From Steinernema hermaphroditum (taxonomy: Eukaryota; Nematoda; Chromadorea; Rhabditida; Steinernematidae): 64,000 bases of DNA. The notes beneath the pieces were generated by a model. The model was not told the DNA's origin. It did not search any database and saw only the letters and a program-made list of their open reading frames with translations. This document shows positions 35,634 to 48,348 of the stretch, piece by piece. Numbering within the stretch: the first letter of the stretch is position 1; each line of letters opens with the position of its first letter. A program made the position numbers and the translations under genes. Location of the stretch: assembly GCA_030435675.1 (NCBI GenBank), contig CM059625.1:13020001-13084000 (forward strand). Reading direction: 5' to 3'.

Positions 35634-38600
35634 GAAAAGGGAAACATGTACATAATGATATCCGAATACATGGTAAAAGATAATATGGACGGAATGCCCC
35701 AAAGAGAAGTTTGTGTACCTGAGTTTGTCGGTTTCATCATTCCGGTAAATGTTGTGTTGATAGCTTAGAGCGTTTCCACATAATTCGACAGCAGAAAAAC
35801 ATGAAATGCACAAATGAACGAAGATCACAATTCTAGCGTTCACAAAATCTTTTTTCGCACTCTATTGGCCCGAATGCTATGGGAGCTTACGGCTGAGACA
35901 TGTCTGTATGTTAAGCTGTCCGTCAAAAACCATGTAGTTTTAACTCGACCGTGCGAATTTTGACCGGGCGCCTCTTGCCTTGCGCCAAAACATATTTGGT
36001 TCTCTTTCACGGTTCACTTCCTCTTCTTTAGACCTTTTTCACTGTTTTTGTTCCCAAATCTTATTCTTCACTTGAATTACACTGTGTCTTATCTTCTTTT
36101 TTTGTAGGTGAATATTCATTTCATTTTGGATGGAGTTCCATACTACATCAGTTCGGTAGCAAAAACCACCCGGATCGTGAATTACCCAGACGAAAACGAC
36201 TGTTAACGGAAGTGTAAAGTGCAATTTGAAAGTGAATCAGGGTTATCGCTTTGGGACCAAAAAACCTGGCTGGGAGCTTGTGAGCCAGGCATTACACGAA
36301 AAAAACATTGTCACAGAGAGCTGAACTTTGTTGACTCCAAGAAATCGAACAGCTTTAGAAACAGTCATGCTTTGTTGACCTCTTTTAGGGATTTATAATC
36401 TCCACCTACAGCGGTCTATAAGTGTCAACCTGGTCAATCTAGGCGTTCAAAATCTCTTTATTCAGAATAGCACAGAACGCTACAGTATCCCTAGTCTTGT
36501 AAGCGCCTAAAGATTATGGTATTCCCTCGCCGTCGTTCTTGTTATTGGGAGCGCGCGATTTCCTTAGACAGGATTAGACTCGATGCGTTTGCCGCCTTTG
36601 GTCGTCTTGATAAGGGTGTATATACGCTAATGAGAAAACACTTTCTGTTTACATTCATAGTTTTTAGCATCTGCTTTTATATCTTTCTGAAATCAGCAAT
36701 TAATTGAAATCTGGAAAGGTCATCAAAGTGAGGTTCAGTTCACATGATTTTTCCGGTTATTTTGTTTGAAAAAGAAAACAAGAATATGGAGGGGCGTTCT
36801 AAATGATGCTTTACATAACTCGCCATTTAAATTGCTTTACATTGTTTACGGATGTTTTTTTTTGGAAATGGCTGAGGGTTTAAGAGAAGAGAATGTTGAC
36901 CGGAATACTTAAATGATGATGTACTCCTGGAAATTGTGCTTTTCTTATGTTCCCTTGTTTTTGATATGTTTGAGCTGTTCATCATGAATTGAATGACGCT
37001 AACATCGGAACAAATCAACTCTCTTGCACTCTGACCACGTGAAGTGTGTAGTCGTTCCTTTTAGGAGTACATGTCTCGAAATATCACTAATCTCTTTGTT
37101 TTTGAAGCACTTGAAAAATTTAATTTGGATATCCGTAGTGGCTGCTTCCGAATCTTGAATCGTAACTGGGTAGGTTAGCAATGTAAAATAAAAAATCTCT
37201 TTTGTTTTTTGTCTCTGACCTTTAGTAAAAATTGCTTACATCCTGCGCACCATTTGAATGGTAGTGAACCTTGATTCTTGTTTCCATTGGTCCACTGCCT
37301 ATCTATGCGGAGAGCTCAAAGTACCGCCATCCCGAAAACGCTCCTTGTTCAGGCTATTGACGTGAGTACTCTGAATATAAATACTCGAAACCTCCACGAA
37401 ACGCGAGTTTTTCACATGTTGTGTCCTGTTGTGAGAATTGGTTCCCACACTCTAAGGACCACTGACAAACCTGGGCCTTCCCACAGGATTAATAATTCAC
37501 TTTGCACTGTCGCTTTCCTAAATCTACCGATCCTCAGTACATCCCACCAAACTGTGCCGCGCAGGCGTCTGTCTTCTGTGTCATTCTGTGGCTGTTTACA
37601 AACAACGGACGAGCTCATTCAGTGGGCAGTCATCTTTCTGATGAATGTTCTTCAGCAAGGCAATTAGTGGTGCTAGTAGCATTTACTCTTTCATTTCCTA
37701 GCTTTGAATAAACAGTGATTCATAAGGCACAATTTTTGTTCTGAGAACGCCAATCAGTTATTTCCGTGCTACCACAGCCGATCTCTTGTCGGCTATATCG
37801 TCCGACAATGCTATATCTATTGCATTTTTTGAGGGAACGATCAACCTTTGAAATAGAGCGCGTGGTGGCCGAACTTTCGCTTCGATAGGTCGTCTGTTGG
37901 CAAAACATTCGTACAAGATCTGAGTAATCCCTGTAGAGAATTCACGAAGACAAAAAAAGTGACGGCGATTTTCAATCAAGATATTTCGAATGACGTGAAA
38001 TATTTATATAACTGAACTTTCATCGGCCTACGACCATACTATTGGAAATATCAGAAGGCGTTGCATTTCAATCAGAGGTTCGCATAAAAGAGAAATTAGG
38101 GCTAGGTACTTCTTTTCCTGTAGGATCACTAGTAGGAAAATCTGGTGAATAAAATATTCTTTTAAAGTTGGAGCTAACTGAAATTCACATTGAAATACTC
38201 ATACCTGTCCTTACAAAAGGGCCACTTCTTTTGTTGTAGTGAAGGCAAAGATATCAAACAAAAAAGAGACATTTTCGTGCGGATCATCAGAGATCGTGCA
38301 CCCGTTTCCTAATGAGGAAATTAACTGATCGTGTTGTTGTTGTATCCTCCCTCTCTGACTTGTTTTTTGCGTATGTTGCGTATCGAATTTTGACACCCTC
38401 TTCCATCACGTCTAATCAGCAAGCCTTTACAAATGTTGATATGTTTCTCTAGAAGTTTCGATCATAGAATCGTGTAATAGAACAGTCCAATTGATGTAAG
38501 TCTCCACGTAGACGGGGATAGCGTGGACGTCTGGCTTTGTCCTCCAACGATACTCCAGAGACTGAGTTGTTCTTTTCATTTTCATCCCTTATTACTATTT

Positions 38601-41016
38601 CGGTTTTCGATGCGCTCGTGATCGGCTTTTCTTTCGACTAGGAAACGAGATATCTCAAGGTAATTTGAAAGGTTGATTGGATTTGTCTGTTTACTTTTTG
38701 CTGACGTTAGCATGATCGCACTAAAAGAGTTTGGTTGACCCTTTAATCTAAGTTCAGGCGCAATTGGTGCAAAGTTCAACAGCATGAGATCAATTGAGCA
38801 CTTACCGCAATGAAATCACTTTATGTATGAGGCCCTATAAAGTGGAAGATTTTTTCACTGTTTAAAGATCGGTGTCTAGTATACGGTGGATATGTTCTGG
38901 CCGCGATCCAGTTTAAGGAGATTCTTTAGATCATAGTTTCTCACTAGCTACTACCTCTCAGTGCAGAAGAATGGACTTTTCAAAAGTGGACAGGATTTAT
39001 TTCCCCATGCGTAAGTGCTGAATTTTGCTGGATTTTCTGTAATTGCTGAAGCCGATTGTCTCCAAACTAAACATCCTGAATCTCTAAACGTAGTAGTTTA
39101 ACGTCTCGACCCTTAGACCCACCGCCTACGTGTTTTCGAAAACAAATCTTTAAGCTTGAGTAAATCGCAACCGATTCCGAAATCGGCGATGTACTTAACA
39201 GATAAGGCCTTTTGCATCACTCCTTTTCGTACTTCCTAAATCTCCATTTAAATCAGGCGTCAATTGAAAAGGTCATTTGACCGGCCCATGACGCCCATCG
39301 CGTCCCACTAGCTACCGTATGCCGAAGTGACCATAAAGGGCGCTGTGAAGTGGTCAAGAAGCAAATTGCATATCCTAAACGAATCCTACAATATGAAATA
39401 TTTCCAGGAAGATTTGACAAGTACAAAAAATCGGATGTTGTTTGTTCACTTGCTCTTTCTTAACTCACTTTTTGTGAACATCAAGTTAGACATGCTATGC
39501 CTCAAAAAGTGCATAGTGACTGGGTCCAGACACTTCCTCGGGGCATCGCCCGTTCGTTCCGTCATCGTAAGCAATTTTTCGTTGCACTCTGTGCTTCGTA
39601 AACACACAAACAACGTTATTTTATTTGTGGAACACTGTGCAGAGCCGCGGAACTGTCTGGAATGCCTTCCGCGTCCCACAGTCACCTGAGAATACGGTGG
39701 AACGGCCGGAGTCGCACTTTTGTTTAATCTCCTTTTTTGTTGTTTCGTGAATTGTTGAGGGGGAGTAGCATCACTGCATAATGCGACAATGTCGCCTGCT
39801 TAAAAGAACGTGAAAACATGCCAGCTGCAATTAGACCCCTCTGTCTGATTCACGAATCACGGAGGACGCCGCTCCGCAGCTCATCTTTGCTCTTGACGGC
39901 GGCGCTTCGCGCACCCGTTCCAGCTCCGGACGTTTTCGAGGCGAACTGTCATCCTTGATCTTGATGAAAGGTGCGGAGTTTGTTTTTGGAAGCTCACCTA
40001 GGTGATGTCATATCGGCGAAAATTGGCACCAATCCCGGACTTGCCCTTTCGGTGGGCGGTTGTTGTAAGTGGTCCCCGTAGAGGACGAAACGTGACCCTA
40101 ATGCCGATCAAATTAACGGATAAGTTTTTGAGTTCGTTGCTAGCCTGCTTATCGTTGATGCCCTATCACGTTATGTGTGACCTATAAGAGAGCTGCATGC
40201 ATAGCATAGTTCGGTCACTCCGATGTTGTTTTCAACGAATTAGGAAACATTCTGTGCTCGCATCTGTTGCCAAGTCGCTTATTCCTTTTGCGCACCTGCC
40301 AACAACGACGTCGTTGTAGGCGGGATAACGTGATTGCTGGAGGCGGAGACAAGAAGCACGAACAAATCATACTGTCAGTGTCCGTATTTATAGTTCCTCG
40401 TGGAAGGGCCGTTTATGAAGTCCGGCTGAGTCAGTTCCTCTTGGACTTTCGCGCTCTTATTCAACGGGCCACTTTCAATTACCCCACTCGTCAGCGCCTT
40501 ATCAACTTATCCGTGCATTTCCTAATCGCCGTTAATTGCATTACGGCACACACAAGCCACTATGCACTACAGGACGTGCACCTCCCTCTGCCTCAGTGGC
40601 AAGTGCGTCGCGCACTGACGCACCTACTCCCGCCCTCGCCCTCCTTGGCCCTTGATTGCTGCCCTACCAGGTCCGCGATTGCCGAATGATCCCCCGTGGA
40701 CATCCCAGGGGCGGGATCGTCACACGGAACGAAGAGGCGGCTAATTATTTTTAATTAACTTCTAAGTTGCTCCGTTTTGGAAACTTATAAATAGGTCGAT
40801 GTCTGGCCACAATGGTATTTGTTCGTTTAAGCCTTTGTGTCCTCACGGAGAGTACGAGTGTCATTGCCCTGAATCTTATGTAGTAATCGCTTTCGAGTCC
40901 ATTGGGAGAGGTACACCTGCTGCAATGAGTTACGAGATTCCGTTGTGACGCTGCGCTGCCCACCTTGGTTCGGAATGATTTATATTTGTTTTCCAGGTAC
41001 TCCACAGATATCTAAA
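35634..41016. other. Intergenic interval of about 5.4 kb
   Basis: Only short ORFs occur, and none can be tied to a family. An open stretch at 37278-37711 has a GTGAGT donor-like and a CCCACAG acceptor-like site, but the flanking frames contain stops. The last kilobase before the neuropeptide gene is GC-richer (39830-40720) and probably holds its promoter. I see no RNA gene or repeat here. Confidence 0.35.
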
Positions 41017-41314
41017 ATGATGGCAGTGAGTTGGACGAGAATACTGTTACTGCTCGAGATCCTCTGTACCCTGCATCTCGCCCTCAGTGCGCCGTTCTTC
41101 GACGACTCCGCACAGCTCTACAATGTTGGCTCAAGGTGAACCACTGGATACCGTAACCCCTGACCGTCTGCTTTTCAGTAACATGATGTCCAAGATCCAG
41201 GACAGTCGGTACGACAGAAATTGTTTCTTCTCGCCCATGAACTGCGTCTTCTGGAAACACCCCATCGACATGCCCGTGCGTCGGATCGTACTTCGCAACG
41301 AGAGACGCAAGTAG
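41017..41314 (+). CDS. Allatostatin-C/somatostatin-like neuropeptide precursor
   Basis: Two exons (41017-41135 and 41179-41314) encode an 84-residue secreted precursor. MMAVSWTRILLLLEILCTLH begins a signal peptide that ends at about Ala-25 (LALSA/PFFDD). The C-terminal part carries RYDRNCFFSPMNCVFW. The loop C55-F-F-S-P-M-N-C62 has exactly the Cys-X6-Cys spacing and aromatic-Phe-Ser/Asn-Pro core of arthropod allatostatin C (CYFNPISC in the classical peptide). Basic residues precede it (R50, R53). A dibasic R74-R75 follows, and the precursor ends in RRK, so a cyclic peptide of about 20 residues could be released by proprotein convertase. The 3' side beyond the second Cys is longer than in insects. 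The ATG lies 21 nt after a TTTCCAG acceptor, a likely spliced-leader or 5' UTR exon junction. Such peptides act on somatostatin/AstC-type G-protein-coupled receptors. The assignment is by motif, not by search. Confidence 0.75.
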
Positions 41315-41441
41315 CGCCCGCTCTCCGCCTAGGCTTAGAGACCGTCCCTCCGCAGCGCAACGTCCTTCGGAACACCAGAAGCTCTGTACACACCCCGTTT
41401 GTGCAATTGCTGTTTTCCAGTTATACCGTGGACAGAATTAT

Positions 41442-41447
41442 AATAAA
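41442..41447 (+). promoter_or_regulatory. Poly(A) signal AATAAA, neuropeptide gene
   Basis: AATAAA lies 127 nt after the stop codon, giving a compact transcript as expected for a peptide gene. Confidence 0.55.
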
Positions 41448-42693
41448 TCGTTGTTCTGTGCTAAGACTCCGTCTCCAGCCACTTACCCTTTCTCACATGG
41501 TCTCTTGGCCATTAGCCCTCCAGTCTCTCCGCCTCCACATAATTGGATGCTGTTTATGTATTTGTGGAGACAAGACGCAGTGGGCTACGACCCCGCTGAT
41601 CGCGTCTCTTTTTAATGAACCTATCTAATCTAATATATCGGTGTTGGCAATCTCCTGCTGGCAGCACGGAGTGCGAACACCGACCGGACGGCAATTTTAT
41701 TTTCTTTAAAGAGCACACGTATGACAAATAGAGGAAACGGCCATCCACCCGCCAAGAATCGAGATTCAAAGGTTAAATAAATTAATGATCACAGGCAACC
41801 TGTTGTGCTCACCCGCCAAACGGATAATCTATGCATTATTTCGACATGTCCCATGATGTCGGTTCATTTGGGGCTCGCATCAGATTCCCAGAAGTCCTAG
41901 ATCATGTGAATCCATAAGCTATTCCACCCTCTAAATCATCCATAGAGTTAAATTTCATATCCTGTAGATACTATAGAGGAATTAAGGATAGGTTACTATT
42001 CGATCGCGGCCATTCAACACTGAGTATGGTGATAGTGCGTTTCCAGAGCTCCTGTGCATACAACTCGTATTCCATTGGAGGTACAATTGACAAAGAGCTT
42101 GTGTGATTGGGTTGCCTTGAGTGGGCCTTATTGCCAAGAAAACGATAAAACAATGGCAATGTGCAAACATTTTCCTTAATTTTCGCAATAATGATTGTTA
42201 TAACCACAATATTACTCTGGAGACTAGTGAAAGTTCATTAGAACTTTTTTGTGTGTCTATTAATTAAGCCGTTGTGTCGAACGTCCAGCGATCATCAACA
42301 CTAATAAAAGTTTTGTCTGCAAAGTGATGATGGCTCCGGAAGTTCGGCCGTTCGAGAGAGATGACGTCGGTCGATTTGAGCAACTGTCATAAGCTATAAC
42401 GGAATCCATGATACGAGCCACATGTCAACAACGTTTGCTTTTTTTATAAAACAAAACATAGTTGACCAAAAATAAAATTGGTCATTGCTCTGGAGGTGAC
42501 GGTGCTAGGAGGAATGAACCTTTCTCAATGCAAATTAAGCGAGACCAAAGAGGAGAAATGCTCACAATTTCCACTTGTACTCTATCCCTTCTTATTTCAC
42601 AGCATCTTTCTGACAGGACCATACTCTGAAGCGAGTACTTTGTGCTATGAAAGTTCTTCAAACCTAATACTTCAGCTACGGTTACACCAAAAA

Positions 42694-42812
42694 CCATCAG
42701 GTAATTGATTAATAAATCATCGTCCTCCCAAATGTTGCGTCACAGTCGGGTCGTTCCATGTTTATCCGACAGATGATTGCGGCTGTAAGAAAGCTGTTTA
42801 CGTAAGGCTGTA
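42694..42812. repeat. Direct repeat, left copy (flanks mariner remnant)
   Basis: CATCAGGTAATTGATTAATAAATCAT and the following about 90 bp (CATGTTTATCCGACAG..., TGTAAGAAAGCTGTTTACG) resemble 43669-43805 with about one change in five. The two copies lie on either side of the mariner transposase remnant and may belong to an older element or tandem duplication. Confidence 0.5.
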
Positions 42813-43039
42813 CTTGTTTTGACAGTGTGGCGAAAGTTTATAGGTAAAACGACATTTATTTCATGTGTGCATTAATGTGTACGGTAGCCTGTGGGTAAAA
42901 TAAATAAAAAACGGAAAAGACCTTTGTTGAAATGAACCGGCCAAATCCACTATTTAAAATAGACGTCGATGAATGGTACACAGAATAGAAAGATTTTCGG
43001 GTTTCGGCAAATTCGGCACAGGATAGAATCATAAGCACT

Positions 43040-43275
43040 CAAAAATGACCTCCTTCTTTGGCTATGCAGGTGTCAAGACGCTACCGAAAATTCTTCAAAA
43101 TAGCCGCAGTATCTTCTTGAGTAATTTCTGTTCGAGCTTTCTTCAGAGTCGCATTTGATCGAGTCCAGTAACTTGCGCTGGAATGAGCAAACTTTCTTCT
43201 CCGTACTATCACAAACAACGAAATACAGCGGGTTCAGATCGGGCGAGTTCCATGGTCAAACATCCTTCACAATTC
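43040..43275 (-). mobile_element. Decayed mariner transposase C-terminus
   Basis: The minus strand reads ARIVKDV, stop, PWNSPDLNPLYFVV, then further blocks TEKKVCSFQRK, LLDSIK, ...ILKNFR and RRRSF. These follow the order of a mariner-family transposase C-terminus (AKIVKDW ... PDLNPLDY ... AAQGGHF). The stretch between KDV and PWNSPDL is deleted, the second catalytic-loop Asp of PLDY is lost, and there are stops and shifts. It is a dead copy. No clear terminal inverted repeats were found around it. Confidence 0.65.
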
Positions 43276-43668
43276 TTGCCCCAGGAGGTTGGAGGGGGGG
43301 GGGGGTGGTCTTACCTCAAAGTTATTGTAGCTATGTACAGTCGCTTACAGTCGTAAGCTTCCTTTGTCAACAGGCCAAAACGAACATTTAATCGGTGTTC
43401 GAGCGAAGATAAAATTAAGTCCACGCGGGAGCTGCAATGAACTCATTATTTTGTTTTCAAGCTATTTTGAATTTAAGATCGAGTGTGATTCTTTCACTTT
43501 CTCTCAGTCTAATTTAATCCGTAACTTTAGTTGCAATGCGAGATGAAGTCGTTAAAACTAGATTTCTTGGAAGTTTGTTACAACAGTCTTGGTTCAGATA
43601 AACTGTTCTATAAAAGGTTCCAATATACGTAAAGGCTAAATTAACGTTATGCGGTTGCACTCGAAAAC

Positions 43669-43807
43669 ATCAGGTCATTGATGAATAAATCATCATCCAC
43701 CCAACCGCTGCGTCATGCTCGATGCTTCGAGGGTCGAAAGCGTTTACTTTACTCCATGTTTATTCGGCAGGTGAAATCGTGTGTAAGGAAATTGTTTATG
43801 AAGAGCT
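43669..43807. repeat. Direct repeat, right copy (flanks mariner remnant)
   Basis: CATCAGGTCATTGATGAATAAATCAT and the following sequence match the left copy at 42694. Here an extra about 20 bp (CGAGGGTCGAAAGCGTTTAC) is present. The divergence shows an old duplication. Confidence 0.5.
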
Positions 43808-46039
43808 GCACTCGATGTGACCTAGGAAATATTAGAGCTACGGTGCTTCGGCACTATCGCCGTATCCTACTGTTCACGTCTTGATAGATTTGGTTTTAAA
43901 CCCTTATTTAATCTTGAAAACAGTTTGTCTCCATCGTAGCCATAATTCTGAATTACTCCGGTCATAACACAGACCTTTGACCAGCTCTCAGCGGCCTAAT
44001 CACATCGAAAAGCAGGAAATTACGAAGGCAAATTCAGGCGAAAAAATCAACATTACGTAACATTTAAACTTTGCACACTCAACTGCATTTTGCACCGTTA
44101 ATTGCCTGTTGATTCCGTCGTTCTTTCGGCACGGAAGAAAGGTTGTACGAGGGATTTCCCACTTTTTCTTAACTTGGTTTACTAATTGGCTTCGCGAGTC
44201 CTACGCAAAGTCACAGAGTCTCTACGTCAACACTTTTGTGACTTTCGCTGGCACTGCGTAAATAAAGCGCTTCCACAAACAGCGACACCCGTGCATTCTG
44301 CGACTTTCAGAAGTTGGACAACAGTGTTCTGCGGTCAAAGACATTTCAAATGAGTAATGCCAGCGAAGCGCGGTGCACAAGTGAAGAGCGACTACCGAAT
44401 CTGGTTGTTTACTTACATAAAATGAGCTCTGACACTTCAAAATCTTTAGACAAGTGTTCTTACACCAAAAAAGAGTTATGTAGTGGAATTATGGTGGTCG
44501 GCAGGGCACAAAATACAGCAGCGCAGAAAGAAATTTGATTAACCTTTCGACACAAAAAAGAGGATCAAGTTGTTTGTAAGGAAATTTAATTATTTCGCAG
44601 AGATGACGTCGATTTGACTTTCTTGCAGACGTTCAGATAGGGCAATTCTTAAGTGAATGTCCGTTTCAAGCCCACATTATATTGTCAGAAAGATGTCTTT
44701 GCTTGTTCCAAGGCTGCCTATGCATCAACAGGCAGAAATGTTCGTGCACTGCCACAACGCAATGGACATCACACACATACTGTTGCTATGCATCTGTTTG
44801 CTTTCAGTGTTTATGTTGTATTCAGCGCAACTATAGCACAGGGACATGTCCTGTCAAGTACACATTTTAGCCTATGTTTCGGCAAAGAAAAGGTTATCTT
44901 TGAAAGTCTAGCCGCAGTCTGTTCGATAGCCGCTAATATGTGTTTCGGGAAACTAACAAATCTAGCACTCCCCCATAACAAGTTTGATGCAAATTCATAC
45001 GTTACATTTAACTTTTTCCTTGTTAGTGTTTCCGAAGTGAAGCAGGCAAAGAAACGAAAGCTCTTACTTAGATTTCCTGATGACACTGATGCACCGAAGT
45101 CCTCATCTCATCACTTCTTCTTCCGTCATTTTAGTGACAGTTAGAATTTCAAGCAACTGCGTCATGAGAGTGTGACTCTCAGGTCGCATCAATCCCCGAA
45201 GGCACTGAAACAAAAATGAAGTTCATAAACAAATCATATGATCACAGGAGAGTGCATGCGAATAGGTTCTACATTAACAGCTTCTAATTAACAAAGAAGA
45301 ACGAATTTTCGGAGCACTAAGAGTTCTATCCACTAGAAACACCGTTCAAACTCGTAGAGCACAAGATCGTAATACCTAGTTGAAAAGACAATGACTGGCT
45401 AGAGATGGAATCTGCGCACCTGAGACAGCATTGCTAGAACCTAAGGCCAGTATAGTCAGCATCGTGACGTAACTTAAGCAGAAGCGACCTTTTTGTCTCT
45501 TTTTTTGTAGAGTTAGAAGTTGTCTCTGTTGAAGCTCGAAATATTAGTGATGAATCTCTTGGGTAATGTAAACACATAACTTATTTCGTTTAACGATGGT
45601 GCATAGTGAAGCCCACGTAGAATTACTAAAACCATAAACAACGTTAGATTTACGCATTGGCTTTTTGAATGTCGCCAAAGAGTATCTCAGAAACGGAAGA
45701 ACATCAGTCTCGTTGGTGCACTTTCAGTGTATTAGTCTGCAAAAGTGCATTTGTTCATTAAACTGCATTCTGAGTTTGTCTGTGCGCACGAGAGCAGCTG
45801 ACCCGCCGTCGTCCCCCAGTGCATCTGCAAAAAGCGAACATTTTGTCGACGTGAAGAGTCACAGAACGGCCGTGGGGTCGATTTCAAGTGGTCTTTCGAC
45901 GTCATGGGCCACAGCGTAAGCGTTTGGTCGCGTCCACATCACATGAGCGTCTCATTTCCGCGTCGGTTCGCAACTCCTCTTCGTGTTGTTTGCTTGGATG
46001 CGTGCCAAATGAAACTCAGTGCGCAGTGCTTACGGAATA

Positions 46040-46045
46040 TTTATT
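46040..46045 (-). promoter_or_regulatory. Poly(A) signal AATAAA, SLC13 gene
   Basis: TTTATT on the plus strand is AATAAA on the minus strand, 92 nt past the SLC13 stop codon. Confidence 0.5.
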
Positions 46046-46136
46046 TTGGCTAAACTTTAGAATGGATACACCCGTGGTGATGGTGATGGAAAGAACAGTA
46101 ATGGATCATCGAGAAGAGGTTGTTGGGGGGACGGAA

Positions 46137-48348
46137 TCACGGAGACATCGTAGTGCCGTTGACGAGGTGTGCCCACTCAGGGAACTGGTCGAGGGAGAAC
46201 ATCAACGACTTGACAAGCTGCATGTACGCAACAACGATGAACCCGGTAGCGAAGCTGGTGATGGTGCCGCAGAACATCTCAAAATTACAGTGGTTACTCA
46301 GGCTTTTGGAAAAAAAACGATTTACCATGTCGGTAACTTTGACGTCGCCGGACCCGAAGACAATGGCGTTTGGAGGAGTGCCAACAGGGAGGATGAAGGC
46401 GAAGGAGCAGGCGAGCGTGGTGGGCAGCATGAGAGTGAGCGGGTTCGTCGACGTCTCCTGAGCCATCGAGGCGACGATTGGAATGAAGATGGAAGCGGTG
46501 ACAGTGTTACTGCAGATGTTCGTCACGAACATCGTGATGGCGAGGCAGATGGCCTGCTTCTGATAGGTGTCGGTGTGGTTGATCTCGGCCAACTTCTCAC
46601 CAATCACATTGGAAAGACCTGATGCCTTGACTCCTACAAAGAAAACATCATTATTTCTGTAGGAAAGATGTGAGCATACCGGCCGCCAAGGCAAAACCGC
46701 CTCCGAGGAGGATGACGACGCTCCAGGGGAATTTCTCCTGCATGGCGTTCCAATCCATCAGACGGTCGCTCTCCTTCTTCTTGTTCTCTTCCTGTGGGGA
46801 AGATGATCGGTCCTCGTCGAGTTCCTTCTTTGACTCTAAAACCGAGCTTGTGTGATCGGTGTGAGAGTTTATCTCACTTGGAGGAGGAGCAAGCAGTTTG
46901 TCCAGAGATGGCATTTCGTTGGGAAGCGCGAAAAGCAAAATGGAGATGACGATAGCACTCGTGGCATCGGTGAAATATCTGAAATGTCTTGTTTCAAAAG
47001 TGCATCCTGACTGCTCCGCATACTCCTTCGGAACGATACTGGTGAGTCCAGGCACAAATCCGGGTTCGCGAGTGACCCAAAGAGTGAGAAGAAGGAGGAA
47101 ACAAGCGCTGACTGCTTTTTCGGCGAAGCTGAAACGATTTTTGTCCAACAATATCGCTATTTTCAGATCGAACCTCATTCTCGGAAGTTGCTCCTTCGTC
47201 TCTTTGAGTGACTTCATGATTTCTGACGACAATTCAGGAGCGTTGCGAAGGAAGACGAAGACGAGGATTCCCCAGCAGGCCACCAGACAGACGAGCATCA
47301 CAGGAATAGCGAACATCGAGAACGAAAGATAGTTAACACCGGTGTCCGCATCGGGGAACAGACTGAAAGACGCGACTTGTAAAGCTTCTTGTATTGTGCG
47401 GCCTACGTTTGGAGCTGTCCAAGCATGACGAGATTCGGCGGAGTTCCCGTGATTGTTCCTGTGCCTCCGATGTTTGCGGCAAAGCAGATGCTTAGCAGAA
47501 GACCCTTCGCCATTTTCTTCTGTTCGGGGTTCGCGTTCTTCAGGATGTTTTCACTGAAAGGAAGCCATTTGCCTGTGTCAATCAGGTCCGAATCCTTACT
47601 TCTTTCCGACTTTATTGCCTAGGAGAGAAGTGCTGCTTCCACCCTCAATCAACTGCTTGATGATTGAGCGGCCAATGGGCACCATCATGGCCGTCGTAGC
47701 TGTATTCGAAATAAACATACTGAGCAAAGCTGTTACCAGCATGAAACCGAACATTATAAATTTGGGCTTCTTGCCGACCAAGTTCAGAACGAAAAGAGCG
47801 ATACGTGTGTGAAGGCCGCACTTTTCGACGGCGACGGCAACGATAAGTCCACCGATGAAGAGGAAGTTAGTGTCCTATGGGACGAGAATTGAGGAGCACA
47901 GAAAGGGACACTTACGTTGAAGTACTCTTTGGCCACCTCAGCCGAAGTCATGACGCCGGTGAGCGGGAACAAGGCCACTGGAAGCATTGCGGTTACAGCG
48001 AGAGGCATCACTTCTGCCATCCAGTAGACCGCCATGATGCCGACACAGAATGCACACGTAAACTCCTACAAGTATACGGTAGCGAACAAGTGACATGTCT
48101 GCGGTTACCGGTTTCTGAACGGTCAGAAGAGGAAGAAAGGCGAGAGGGGCACCAATGATGACAAATGGGTTCTTGATTCTCTTGAAGATCGTCCATGCTT
48201 GCATCAAGATGTCCCGCGCCTTCTGAGCTTTGGTACGCGGGAGCTCATCCTGAACGACTATGTTCGTTCTGGAGTTGATATTGTACGCCAGCTCATCTTC
48301 CTTGAGCGTGTTCGTCGAAGCGGCCGTGTAGTTCGCGTACAGTGTCAT
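46137..48348 (-). CDS. SLC13 sodium/di- and tricarboxylate cotransporter (INDY/NAC type)
   Basis: It imports Krebs-cycle intermediates (succinate, citrate) with Na+ at the plasma membrane. C. elegans nac genes and fly Indy are family members. Seven exons on the minus strand (48348-48109, 48065-47916, 47874-47600, 47553-47407, 47362-46680, 46633-46326, 46277-46137) give 647 residues. The first SNT motif is in [16 protein letters not shown] and the second in [15 protein letters not shown]. These pair to form the Na+/carboxylate site. [12 protein letters not shown] and [14 protein letters not shown] are the other signatures, and a TM segment [20 protein letters not shown] starts the core. A charged insert (about residues 430-480) forms the usual central cytosolic loop. 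The start is 19 nt after a CTGCTTCAG acceptor, probably a trans-splice site. Upstream open sequence in the same frame is not used for that reason. The final 47-bp intron (46278-46325) could be retained, which would add 16 residues in frame. Confidence 0.92.

Larger units (their letters stand above)
41448..46039. other. Gene-poor interval with transposon remains
   Basis: It contains the mariner remnant (43040-43275), a direct-repeat pair flanking it, and a 14-base poly-G run (about 43293-43306). There is a 163-codon ORF at 44653-45144 whose internal Met begins a signal-peptide-like stretch, MHLFAFSVYVVFSATIAQG. That ORF has no recognisable domain, no upstream splice context and an overlapping open frame on the other strand, so I do not call it. 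Confidence 0.35.

Noticed and set aside
37278..37711. Possible two-exon small secreted protein (frame with CRFPKSTDPQYIPPNC)
   Set aside because: The donor side runs into a stop in the matching phase and no start or signal peptide could be attached.
40267..40689. 140-codon ORF upstream of the neuropeptide gene
   Set aside because: No motif, low-quality composition, and it sits in the probable promoter region.
44653..45144. 163-codon ORF on the plus strand with an internal signal-peptide-like start
   Set aside because: No domain, no splice or trans-splice context, and another open frame covers the opposite strand (44811-45086).
45888..46622. 244-codon ORF on the plus strand
   Set aside because: It overlaps the last two exons of the SLC13 gene in antisense and is fully explained as their mirror frame.
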